Below, in pieces: positions 53,242 to 64,000 of a stretch of DNA of 64,000 nucleotides (the first letter of the stretch is position 1; every line of letters starts with the position of its first letter). A program made the translations under genes and the position numbers. The DNA is from Perkinsus olseni (Eukaryota; Perkinsozoa; Perkinsida; Perkinsidae), in the NCBI GenBank assembly GCA_013115135.1, contig JABANP010000198.1, positions 25,349-89,348 on the forward strand, given 5' to 3'. Below the pieces are notes generated by a model. It did not search any database. It worked only from the letters and a program-made list of their open reading frames with translations, and was not told where the DNA came from.

Positions 53242-56200
53242 CTACCTGCCCTTTCCCTTCCCTCCTCTGCCCCTCCCTCGATACTGCCCCCCTCGCCTTC
53301 CTCCTCGCCCCTTCCCTCTGTATCCCTTCCCTCCTCGTCTAGCCCCTCCCCTAGGACCCTGCTGCTGTCGCCCTTTTCCCTTCCCTACACCCTTACCAGG
53401 ATTAGCCGCTAAGAACTGCTGCTGTTCAACCTCGAGGCGCCGCATTTCCCTATCGATCGGCTGAGGGCCCTCACTAACCATCACGTATATTTGCCTCATA
53501 GTGGTCAGGCAAGCCGCCACCATCGTATCTTTGGTTTTCGCTCCCCTCGCTACCAGGTCCATATCGGCCTCCATCTGAGCGCGCAGTCTCGGGGCCGCCA
53601 GATGCAGTCTAAAGTCACCATCTGAAGAATGCGAGCGCAGCGTCGACCGATGGGAAGAGCATAACAGCTTTCGTCCAACTCTATCATTACAAGCCAGTAA
53701 GCGCCCGAAACAGGACAGATCTGCCAGCTCAAAACTGCCGCAGTTTCCACCCAAACGATTTGAGAGGACTCGCTTTGATATGAGGTAGCCATCCTCGAGA
53801 ACATTTGGATTCGACCGGAGCTAATCGTGACTCGCAAGCCATCGATCACCTCGTCCATGTAGGTTTTGGAAAGCGCCAAATCCCTGGACTAATGCCACAC
53901 CAAGTTCTGATGGGCTGAACCTTCCACCAGGGTGGAAATGACTTCTGACTTGCGTAACCACGGTTCTCGATAGTCGCAATGTGCTCATGCATGGTGGCAT
54001 CTGTACCTGACAATAAGGAGAAGTTCTCCTGGAGAACCGCTCCGTGAATGTACCGTCACTCGCCAACTATCCTTCGCACCCGACCAATGGTCGGCGACCA
54101 TGAACGAAGCAAATACACCCGTGCAAGCGCTGGTGATGCGACGTTATCAAAGTCGTATAATAGCGAAGCTTGTCTCTTCAGAACTACACCTTTTCCCGAG
54201 CAAATAAAATGTTTTTTCGTTTGATTTAAAAGGGCCTGAAAAACCGAAGTTTGTTTTAAAAAAGTTTTCATCCACTTTAAACACTTTAGCAATTTTAAAA
54301 ACCTCATGTCACGCATATTAAATCTCACTTTCCATGCAATTTAGAATGCTCTACAGTAGTCGCCGAATTAGTCGCGCGCATCCCCATTGTTCATTGCATG
54401 CCTCATCGTGAAATTTTCATCCCGTAGCTCCTATCTCAATATGACGTCAATGGCGTCGGACTTCTAAGGCACAGCATTAGCTGAGGGTAACACGCAACAT
54501 GGTAGGTAGTTCATATACAGTAGTAGCCGTGACATCACGCCAGTGACATGATATCACACGTGGCAGCGTTCTCAGAGGAACTTCCACCGGATCGAATCAT
54601 TGAAGTGTGGTTACCGTTGGCAAGAATCACGACTCGTGATTCACGAGCATTAGTGTTCTACCGTGTTTCATGAGCTTAGAGTATGTGCTCGAGTTGCAGG
54701 AAAGGATCGTACTAGCAGAATGATTCAGATAGCGAAATTGGATCAAAATCGATTTAAATAGAATGACACGGGTTAAATCGTATTTGCTCATAATATTAAT
54801 TTGGGTGACAAAACGAATTTGGTTTGACAATTTTTTAATTCCAATGACACTCGCTAAATTGCTATCAAAATGGTTTAAACCGAACGGAAAAACATTTTAT
54901 TTGCTCGGGAAATGGTGTAGATAGGCCTTGCTGGACACCTCCTCGCCCGGCGATTCCCACACGGCAGCCATCAATCTCGCGACAGTAATGCGGACAATTC
55001 TGAGACTGCGGATCCCGAGGGGGCCCACGTAGACAAGAGAATACCGCAAACCAGTGGTGTTCGGTAAGCCTATAATTTTCAATGTGTCATTCATCATGTG
55101 TGAACTTCTACTGCACATGTTCGTACATGGCAGCGTCGAGAAGCAGATCACGATGAACGCTCTCGCCTCCAGAAGGGCGGTCGAATATCAACTCAACAGT
55201 GCTCACAAAGAGCCACACTCACCGATATGATTCTTATCCATCAGATCGATCAGCTCAGCCTCGGAGAGGAGCTCCGGCGGCTCCGTCATCCCGCTGGACA
55301 TCATCAACTCAGTTACTCGGACCCTCTGGTGCAGGACTACTGGTGGCAGCTCGGTCGACCCTTTCCATTTTACGTACGGGTAGACCTGAGGCAAACTGTA
55401 CGCATAGTGAAATACACTGCATGGTTGCCATCGTGACTGCTGAGTCGATCGTTACTCTCCTAATAAGCCAGTTAGTAACTACCAGTTACCGACCCTAGTA
55501 ACTCACCTCGAGCCAGTTCTCCTCCACCACAGTGAGGCCGGTAGCATTGAAAGTCTCGTCCCCGACAGTGACTTCAATCCGCGACTCCGCGCCTGCAAAG
55601 CAAACAAGACGAGTTGATCGGGCTCGGAAGGGCCAGAACCAACAGCAATATCGTTTGTACCATCTACCGGAAGTCCTGAGATGCGCACGGCAGTGAAATG
55701 GGTCGGCCTTCGAGACCTTGGGCAATGACCTTGGAGGTCAACGAGAAGTTGCCATTGGGTTCCGATGACTGGAAACTTTCCAGTTTCTCGAACGCAAAGG
55801 ATTAGTTGAAGATAGTGGCAAGCTCAAACCTTGCGTCAAGATGGATGATATACAACACTATGGACAGCCCAAACGACGGGTTACAGCACTGATTGTTGCA
55901 CTCACAGAGGAGGTTAACTACCGTCTTCCAGATCTCAAGCTCCCACAAGGTTTCCGGCCGGCAGGTCACAGGAAGCCCTTCAAACTAGTCCGATCCACGC
56001 TATTTTGAAAATCGAATGCCTCCCTCCTTGTACCACAGAAAAGAGATCAGCGCCTTCCGCTCCGCACTCGCGCTCCTCGCGAATCAACCAGCAAAGCTCT
56101 CAAACGACCATCTACGCAAGTTCGTTACGCTCGGCAGCGCTTTGGTATTGGGGACTTCATGCAGCTTGTTGGCGTTCTTGCTCTTATAGTCTTCGATGAC

Positions 56201-59200
56201 TCGGAAGCCGTTTCGTAGGCTGAGACGGTAGATCACCTCACGTATGTCCACTGTCTTTGAACTCAAATAGATGCTTACGCCCCCGACTCCACGCTCAACA
56301 TCTGTGTCTGTGAGTGCCTGTGAGTCCCCAGACATCGGCGTTGGCGTTAGAGAACCGGATATACGTGTTTGGGAAATTGTAGGCCGTGCAGTGGTGGCCG
56401 CATTTGAGAAAGCTGTGGGCCCCGTCGACCACGTCTAGCATTGCCATCCCGAAGGAAGCGGGTTCAAGTTTTTGAAGAAAATGGTAAGCGTCGGCCGCCA
56501 GCAGACTGCTGGACCCCAGCAGCTGGGGCAATCATGACTCCTGCTTCGTACTTGCTCAATGTCTCAATAGTGCCGGGAAGACAATATCTGCACTGCCCAT
56601 AGAGAGCGCGCCCTAGACGCTACTACCCAGAGCATGTTACTGTTCAAATGTTATTCACTCGACAACCCCAGCGAGAAGGGTTTCTGGCAATCGCGTGAAC
56701 ATTGCCGTGGACCTTGTCTGTGGCCTCCGCCACTTTGAGCCCCAAAGTTTGAGGTGAGGTATCCATCCTAGTTGAGTCTCGGATCTGTTAGAAGACTTCA
56801 AAAAAGACGCTGCCTTGCACCAATCCCACAGTATCCCCTCAAGTCTTTTCGCCGATCAGTTCCTGCCTTTTCTGCCGCCGTCTTAGACCATGTACGATAC
56901 CACCGCGAGCCACTAATACCAACTGGCTATGCAGTTAACAGACTAAGCCTGTCAGACTTGCTATCACCAAGCTGGCGTAGCTAGCCGAGAGCACTCTCCC
57001 GTATGTTCATCACTATTCGTATTGGAGATTCTGTGAGAAGAATGTGAATCGTTTTTTCAATACTGAGCAGTACTGTAGCCACAATCAAGGGAGCGTAACG
57101 CTCCGAGCGTGTACCTCACCTATGGCATCAGGAGCTACACAGGCAAGGAAGTGCCTCGTTATGAGCTCATAGACCCTCCACTGCTCGCCCTGCAGAGGTA
57201 TCAGTGACCCAGGCCCAGCAAACTGTACTGGATGGATAGGAGGATGCGCACCTACAGGCAGTCATAGCAAGAGCCCCAGCGACAGCATGGCAATCAGCCT
57301 CTGGTACTACTCACTTCCAGGCTCTGCGAAAAGGATTTTACTATGCTAAGCTGCGGAAACTGTGAAAGAAAACCAAGCCACTGGCATGTTATGCAGCCAT
57401 CAGTTTGCTCGTGCTACAATACTGTCGCGAGCGGCTGATGCATTGCCAGTTTGGCAATGCAGCGGCCACGAACTGTGGCGCGCGACGGGATGCTGAAGCA
57501 CCCCCCTCACCATCATCATGATTCCCTCTCCTAGCTTGTGTGAACTTCCCTTGAAGTAGTTCATTGACAAAGGCACCCCACACTTGGCTGCCCTGCTGCA
57601 GTCTGACTAGCTCCAGCAAGTCGATAGTGGGATTGAATCTATCGGTCTCAGTCCGAGGATAGGATATCATACCCCTGTTGTACCTACCACTTCATGATCA
57701 CACCACCGATCTTTACCACACACGCACCACCACAGAAGAAAATCTGCAGCGCTGGTGCGGTATCCGTTCATCTACACCGATACGCATCACGTAAAAGTTG
57801 AGAGAGAAATCGCCATCATGAATCTCACGATGACGATTTCCCTTCTGACATTTTCTCAAGTTGAGAAGATAGTGAAAATATCTTCCCGGCAGATGCGTCG
57901 CATCTGATGCGATAAATCATCGCCAATGATTGATGATACCATCTCACGCCGTATCAATGGCGGAACTCGATTTATACAGCGTCCCTTAAAACGTGGCCTT
58001 GGTTGAAAACTGTAATGTGGCGGGTCGTCGAGTGCACCTTCAGAGCCATCGCCACAGAGACACGAAGTCTCTAGTCAATCTAGTAGGGTGGCCCAACTCA
58101 CAATTCCTCAGCAATCCTCATCGCCTGCCGAGAGTCTATTCGCAATTTACTAGACGCCAGCTTAGCGAACTCCACTGTGCTCAGAGGGAGCGGTCGCCAT
58201 CTTGACTTGGGGTTGTGGGATACTTGGGTAACAATTCCGCCACCAAACTGAGAGAGAGTAGGTCCAAATATTTTTCAAGAAGTGATGACGAAAATCGCTA
58301 TGGAGCGAATATGCGTACTCTAAGGTCATCACATCAACTACTTCTATGGTGTGCACAGCAGGAAAGACCGAAAGTGGGTGATGCGGGGCCAAAATGGTAC
58401 CAACATATTAATACCCGAACCCGAACAACACAAATCCTCGTCTTGCTCGATTGTCTCCAAATTCCGCCGGAGTCTTGACAAGGCGAAGCTTCGCTACTAG
58501 GCAAAGGCGAGCAACCCGTTGGCAGTACCTCCCTGACATGCTGTAGGCATCTGTCATATAATATGGTGGTAACTAGGTGGTCGAATAGACGATTTCGTCC
58601 CCAATGGAGCTTCACTTCGACCGTTGGACCATCCTCAGGATCGCTCTCAATCAATGGCTGATCCGCATCATCACCGGCAGCCCTCACTGGTACACATATC
58701 TGCAAGAGGGAATCATGTAAGCTTCCAGTCGCGGGGAATTTTTCCAAAGGCGAGCACAGTTACGATTGGAGCAAGACTCTACCGTCGAGCATGCGCGGGT
58801 ATCTCGAAAGGTTCGAATCCATGAAACCCTTCTCCTCCATTTGTGGGCGGCACTCACCGTGCAGTTGATGGTCCAAAACGGTTCCCGAATGAAATTCCTT
58901 TGCCTGAGCCACCGCTGAACGACGAAGCCGAGAGTCGGGAATTGGCAGGGGCCGTAGGAAAGGATGCCCTCCAGCAACGGCAGTTTCCTTTTATACCGCA
59001 GAGTGAGATATCTTGTGAATGATGCGCCTGAGAAAAGGGCCCACTGAGTCGAACGCTAGATTCGAGGGCATCTGTCCGCTGTGAGAATTTACGGAAGGTG
59101 TGGTATGAAAAGATATACATACTCGCTGTACAGCCATTGCTCCGTGGTGCCCGAGCCGTCATCAGCAATGTGGAATGAGCTAGTAGAGTGAGTGACTAGT

Positions 59201-61162
59201 GGTCGTTGAGGGAATGGCCGTCGACCGTCATAGACGTTGGCGATGGGGGCAAACCCGTGCAGGTTCGATCCCGAGAGATCCCCTCGTTCCTACTACCAAT
59301 TCGAAGGTCGATTTCCTGCCGCGCATCCACCGCAGCCGCCAGATGAGGATTAGGTCGGGCTAGATTCAAGCAAGCGCGTGTGAGATCAGCATGCGTGAGG
59401 GCGGAAAAGTTGGCTCGATAGACGTCCAGCCTCGGGTTGGCCTGAATAGGGTAAAGATGAGCAGTCCTACAGTAGCCGATTGATTCTAAATGAATCGTTC
59501 GTACAGTCACGCATCCCCAAAGGGATGAAGATCGACGAAAACTCTTGCTGAGATAATTATAATTCCCAACATATTGCGGAACTCGACGGACACTGCGCCA
59601 AGGGTCCTCGCCAGAGGGGATCACGGGAATGCGCAAGACCTCGTCTATTTCAAACATTGCTGCAGCGAAAGGCCCACACCAGGATATATACTCGAGCTCG
59701 GGGATCCAGGATTTCTGATGGGTTCTCACTCAATCTGCACTTCACTTTCTTCTATTCAGAGACGAAACTCCGATCCGGCAGTTCCTCGTCATATAACGCG
59801 CCGACCAGATCGGATTTTTTCACCCAATTAACCGTTCATAGGTATTACCTCCCTCGCGATCTGTATAACCTCGTAAGCAATCGCCTCTCCCTCTCGATCA
59901 CAATCAAGCCACAACACCAGCCAATCACAGGTCCGAGCCAGCCGCCTCAGGTTGTTCGCCACAGGGCCCATATCCGAGGCAACTGACCTAGAACTCTACC
60001 GGTGCTTTTTTCAAGATACCAACGAGCGAAGGCAACGACGTGATAGCAAACAGCTCGGAGATGCAGTAAGTGATAGTGTCGGAACAACGGGCTACGCCAA
60101 ACCGAGCACTGCGGATGGGTTGCTTGCCTTGGGGGCATACTCCTATACTGTAGAAACTAAATTGGTATAAATCTAAGTACATAAACACGTCTTTTGAATT
60201 TTTACTGAAAATTTTTGGAATTTATGGAATAACAATTAACCGAACAATGGAGAACAAATCCAAGATAAATTGATAGTAGTCATTAGAGTTTGCAGATTAC
60301 AGACGTCCCCTCCTACTACTTAACAAGAGGCGCGTTATACAGACTCTCGGGATCGACTCTGTCCCACTGCCCCCGGTATTCTGCTTCGAAGTCCAGTCCC
60401 ATCAGGTGCCCGCGGACGGCTGTAACCACCATCATGACCTGATAGCAGACACTTTCCGTTCATGAGGCCTGTGCGAGACCGCCTAACGGTACGGAAGGCT
60501 ACTGGAGCTTGAGGACCCGCTCCCTGAAGGAGTATCTTTACAAGTTCGCCACTCTCGACCTCCGTAGTTATAAAAGATACTCCGAATTGAAATCATCGCC
60601 GGGTCATACAATTAGATAAGCTCAACCATGAGTTCATCAAATTTAACAAAGTATCTTCAATTCATAAGAGTAACAGGACGATCTGCACTGTCTACAGAAC
60701 ACAATGGAGCTGTGCTCATACTAGCTTCGCATTATCCCTCCATTCTCTCAACTACTCCGCCCCCTATCTGCTCTGTCTCGTTCGCTATGAGCCCAATCTA
60801 CTTCACTACACCTACTGCAACGACATAGTGCCCATAATACGATTCTATCACAATCCGTACGATCATACGAGAGCTGATAAGATTCATTGCCAACTTCGAC
60901 ACTCATTCCGACTCGTTGCCCGGCGGTCTATTGAACCCGAACAAGGAGCCGAAAACCGGTAAAACCCGCCCCGCCCCTTCACTACATCAACATTCCCAAG
61001 CAGCCGGTAAGGGAACTCCCCGACTGGTGGGTTGCCATTGGGTATTACCCCGCCACCCAGGACTCGACAAATTTCGCGCGCCACAGAATTCTTCTCCGCG
61101 ACGTTGAGCGCCCTTATCCGCCTGCCCCCGACCGGAGCAGCGGCAGCCGCGGGTGGTCGCAT
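53242..61162 (-). CDS. TOP3: DNA topoisomerase III (type IA), ~15 exons, RG-rich tail
   Basis: Exons in agreeing phase: 61162-61049, an unresolved segment, 60438-60325, 60142-60096, 59987-59849, 59441-59297, 59027-58858, 58699-58538, 58247-58102, 57683-57511, 57251-57120, 55592-55507, 55385-55223, 54006-53850, 53621-53242. Landmarks: [11 protein letters not shown] at the start, [12 protein letters not shown], the [16 protein letters not shown] (59905-59885), [21 protein letters not shown], the active-site [10 protein letters not shown] (Tyr codon 57661-57659), AHPPIHP, RHFLAC and [16 protein letters not shown] and the HDD-x-AHPPIHP form place it with TOP3-alpha/yeast Top3, the decatenase that works with a RecQ helicase. 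In place of C-terminal zinc fingers it ends in about 50 residues of Gly/Arg/Lys repeats. Two introns (1.2 and 1.5 kb) are unusually long. One 1-nt frame slip occurs inside exon 54006-53850. Confidence 0.94.
55593..57119 (-). other. Long TOP3 intron with unexplained open frames
   Basis: 1527-nt intron between the AHPPIHP exon and the GAESRIEV exon, while most TOP3 introns are far shorter. On the gene's own strand it holds open frames at 56531-56295 and 56335-56084 ([36 protein letters not shown]) that look protein-like. This could be an insertion or a nested gene. I recognise no family. Confidence 0.4.
58700..58857 (-). other. TOP3 intron with an antisense tRNA B-box
   Basis: Intron GTGAGT...TTGCAG. 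The exact B-box GGTTCGAATCC (58810-58820) lies on the opposite strand. I see no complete tRNA around it. Confidence 0.6.
59028..59296 (-). other. TOP3 intron with an antisense tRNA-Ser-like 3' half
   Basis: On the forward strand 59240-59275 reads GATGGGGGCAAACCCGTGCAGGTTCGATCCC (split here: GATGGGGGCAAACCCGTGC, then AGGTTCGATCCC). It closely resembles the variable arm and T-arm of the intact tRNA-Ser at 33630 (TGGGCTCAGCCCGCGC, then AGGTTCGAATCC). The orientation, antisense to the host gene, is also the same. The 5' half is too degraded to pair. Confidence 0.6.
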
Positions 61163-61169
61163 TGACTAA

Positions 61170-62690
61170 TGAAGACAATCTAGCAACAGCCAGCTCGAAC
61201 TGATATCTCCTGAAACCCAAACAGGCCTTCCCGGAAACCTTGCAGCGCTCCCAGGATTGTACGTATCATGTAGCAGACGATCCTGGGGGTGTTCTAAAAA
61301 CTCAGGTAAAGAATTTTAATGTACGCCCGGATGAGCAAATCAGCAAAAATCCACAATAGTACCCCTCACGAGAGCCCGACTAGCGCCCACGGCAACAAAC
61401 TCGTCTATACTCAGCATGTGTTTGGGTCAAGCCATGCTCGAGCCGTTTACTCAAAGGAACCACGGAATAAAAGTGTGCGTGTGCTGTGGAAAAGAAGTGG
61501 AAGCTCCCAGACTGCTGCTACAACTACGACCGTGTCAGCGATAGTCGAGGTTGGACACCGGCGGGAGCCCGCCTTGGATTTGCAGCGCGAGGCAACGGGC
61601 ATTCCGCCGTACCGCTCAGCGGTCAGAACGCCGGTATTAGAGAAATTGCAGTTATCCAACCTCAGCAAACTACCTTATTGAACAACCCCATTAATCACGA
61701 CATTGCTCGCAAAAGCCTCGGTTGATTTTGTGCAAGCACTCATAAGGCTTATGGCAGACGATACAATTCCCCCAACTCCCCAAGCAGACATTTTCGAGAC
61801 GCCCTCGAACGGTCCCACATGCTGCGGTAACCAACTCAGGTCTCCTCCTTCCGTAATCCCCTCAGCTAGCCTGTCCTCTGCATAACTAATTATACACATG
61901 AGAATGCTCAGGAATCCTGAGGCGGCGCGCAGATGTTAAGAATGCAGTTGGGCGGAAATCGAGTAATGCTCAGCATCAGAGTACAGAGATTATTAGAGAT
62001 AACCGGCTAACTTCATTCTGTCCCTCTCACTCGCATGCATGATTACCACTCGGATACCAAATCCAGCTGCACCCTACCTCTTCGCCGCAATACGTCGAGA
62101 GGCAGAAAGTCCATGGTTGGACGATGATATACCAAATTCGGTGTCACTCCCGGAAAATCTAGAACCACCGCCAAGGATATTAGAACGTCGATGATCTCAG
62201 TATTCAAGATGAGGACATATGAATCATCATAGATTATCACGGGCGAATGGATGTGAACTTGAGCATGAAGTCAGCAGCAGCAGCAGTCCGGCGAAGCTCC
62301 TCTCAATAAAACATCATGATGATAATAGCCAGCCATTGAATCATCAATCACCATCCAACTATGACATAATTATGACATTATGGATGGCTATTATATATAG
62401 TAGAGAGTATCTTCAAAATACCCTCTACTATACATAAGATATATCAAGATACTATCTTGAGCTTATCCAATTCGGATGAACTCTCCCAGCCAACCTCCCA
62501 GTCCAGAACATCGACTCTTTCTCCCATAGGAATATCAATGCCCCCTTCAAATGATGCAGAGCTCCCTAACCTCCAGTGGAATTGATTCCATTTACTACAA
62601 CTAAACCGCAATCACCAAGGATATACCATTAAAGTTATTATCAGATTCCGACCCCAAAATTCGAGTGAAACCCGAAGTGACCTCTGAAAG
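61170..62690. other. No gene recognised
   Basis: Forward frames at 61319-61681 and 61703-61885 look only weakly protein-like and show no domain. An (AGC)n run lies near 62272. Nothing here could be named. Confidence 0.4.
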
Positions 62691-62701
62691 AACCCCTGCA
62701 A

Positions 62702-63980
62702 TCACGGGTCGAATCCCTTCATTTTCGGACAAACATGACAAAAACTGTCTTTAGAATGCTCTGTGCAACTTCCTTGACACTCGCTCATCGTTTCTAGTGA
62801 TGGAGCCCAGCATGTACGTGTTGGCCCGTCGGCAAGCGTCAAGGACTTCTCGGTCCGCTTGGTCAGCGAGCGTAGCTTACCCACGAAGTCCTCAGCCTCT
62901 TCCAATGTCGTGAACCAGCCGTCAAGCCGAAGCCTTGCTTTCGCCCTCTTTTTATACCTAATCGTACCGAAATCCTACACCTACTATCAAACCTGAGCAC
63001 TCCTACGGTTGCGTGAAGAGTACTTGATGACCAAACATAGGTGGGCTACAGGACCCTGACGAGGCATCTTTTCTTTCCCCAAATTGAAATTTCGACCAAT
63101 TTGAATTCCCCAAGTTTTAACCCACCGGTGATTCGAGGATCATCGTCAATGAGTACGTCACCAAAAAGTAGTGTTTTATCCAAGACCAAGTCTACTATAA
63201 ATCACGGGGGTCCGTACCTGTTGGAGGCTCGGGCTGCGGTTAGTAGTGGATGATCTTAATTTCACCTAAATGATCGTCTACCCGTTTCTTCTTCTCCGAG
63301 GCACAATGTCGAGAGTCCAACAGATAAGTTGAAGTTACTATAACCTGAACGGAGATGACCCGACAAAAGAGCGCTGGAAGAGGTCCTTGCTTTGACGTTG
63401 GGAACGCTAGCGAGGAGCATCACTCCCTGGATGGCACCAGGAACTGGGGGAATACTCTCAAAGAACCTACAAGTACTATTGGGTACGTCATTGAGACACA
63501 ACACATGGCGCCCTACCCACGACTGTACAGAATCTCGAGCACATAGTCTCGGTAGGACTCATCCAAGGAAGAATACCAAAACGATATAAACTGCACAACT
63601 TCGAGAGTCGGAAGCGCTACTTCTGTGGTTATACTGTAGCGTATCCGCTGGCTGGGTGCTATAGGAAGTACGCCGTAACCTATCGAGAGATGACAGTTGG
63701 CGCGATGCTGCAAAGATCGACATCACGAGCATGAACAGTATTCATTGAAAACCGCAGAGTAAAAAGCCGGGAATCGCTCTACTTCAGTCAGGACAATAAA
63801 GTACTACGAAGTTCTACTCATGCTTGGTCCTGCGATATTGAAGAACAAATCCTCAAACGCGCCAGTATTACGATCATGCATTTCTCTTCCCAAAGCAGCA
63901 TCTAAGTTGCAAAGGACACCATCCATGTCCACCGATACATATAGCACATGGTTGTCTTCGGCAGCAGATATGGGAGACAT
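62702..63980 (-). CDS. 5'(3')-deoxyribonucleotidase-like HAD phosphatase (NT5C family)
   Basis: Multi-exon. Exon 1 (63980-63872) starts MSPISAAEDNHVLYVSVDMDG followed by VLCNL: HAD motif I, DMDGVL, with the nucleophile Asp and the acid/base Asp two residues on. An exon ending near 63400 gives FFESIPPVPGAIQGVMLLAS, matching the family's GFF..L.PIPGA block. The exon around 63190-63060 gives DKTLLFGDVLIDDDPRITGG, HAD motifs III/IV (K and DxLIDD). The final exon (about 62965-62702) reads ARLRLDGWFTTLEEAEDF, equivalent to the family's conserved Trp-containing end. A Cys-rich extension follows, ending KMKGFDP. Such enzymes dephosphorylate (deoxy)nucleoside monophosphates to balance pools. Internal splice sites between 63870 and 63450 are not all fixed. 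The gene ends 20 nt inside the window edge. Confidence 0.82.
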
Positions 63981-64000
63981 GACGAGAGGAACTCAACTGG

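Noticed and set aside
53242..53754. Independent RG-rich RNA-binding protein
   Set aside because: The frame continues from the TOP3 exon at 54006-53850 in phase and carries the family's [12 protein letters not shown] segment, so it is the TOP3 C-terminus.
58854..59168. 104-residue reverse ORF in the TOP3 region
   Set aside because: It is a shadow frame: it spans an intron and an exon whose true frame encodes [32 protein letters not shown].
62830..62965. AP2-type DNA-binding domain suggested by TIRYKKRAKARLRLDGWFTTLEEA
   Set aside because: Neighbouring reverse-strand exons carry HAD nucleotidase motifs (DMDGVL, PPVPGAIQG, DKTLLFGDVLIDD) and this segment fits the conserved end of that family, so it belongs to the NT5C-like gene.
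1..64000. CRISPR arrays, bacterial operons, prophage or organelle DNA
   Set aside because: No direct-repeat/spacer pattern, no Shine-Dalgarno-led gene clusters, and spliceosomal introns throughout.

Overview
The window is eukaryotic nuclear DNA. Conserved proteins are split by spliceosomal GT-AG introns, many very short (31 to 56 nt measured here). There is a nuclear-type tRNA-Ser(UGA), and the recognised proteins belong to eukaryotic machinery. My best guess is an alveolate protist, perhaps a Perkinsus-like parasite of molluscs. That is an inference from style (short introns, AG acceptors just upstream of start codons, an expanded family of tiny secreted Cys-rich proteins), not proof.

Layout. 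Positions 1-9700 hold no gene I can name, only a few coding-looking fragments, a decayed 300-bp duplication and hairpins. From 9791 to 14963 lie two forward-strand genes: an RluA-type pseudouridine synthase with a helical-repeat N-terminus, and YJU2/CWC16, a spliceosomal step-1 factor in about 11 exons. From 15 to 30 kb the sequence is accessory in character: copies of a small secreted Cys-rich family on both strands, a multi-exon secreted protein (22096-23641), a PB1-domain protein and another secreted protein. From 30.4 to 38 kb there is a reverse-strand housekeeping block: a SMYD-like SET methyltransferase, cyclin H with a tRNA-Ser nested antisense in an intron, an unidentified gene, and Misato/DML1. 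From 41.5 to 52 kb a tandemly duplicated array carries more copies of the Cys-rich family, followed in part by a pepsin-like aspartyl protease with a broken C-terminal frame. From 53.2 to 61.2 kb lies a reverse-strand DNA topoisomerase III gene of about 15 exons, and at 62.7-63.98 kb a 5'(3')-deoxyribonucleotidase-like gene.

The main candidate system is the secreted family: ten intact copies (60-65 residues) plus two relics. All have the same signal peptide, a conserved LR-A/G/S-L step after the cleavage region, six cysteines with near-fixed spacing, and the same spliced leader region (an AG about 13 nt before the ATG, then GTTATCATTAAT). They look like secreted knottin-like microproteins under duplication and diversification. 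The second unexpected pattern is an excess of tRNA B-box / T-arm sequences. Six exact matches occur against about 0.5 expected by chance; four lie inside mapped introns, one of these being the real tRNA-Ser. This suggests that tRNA or tRNA-derived elements have seeded introns here.
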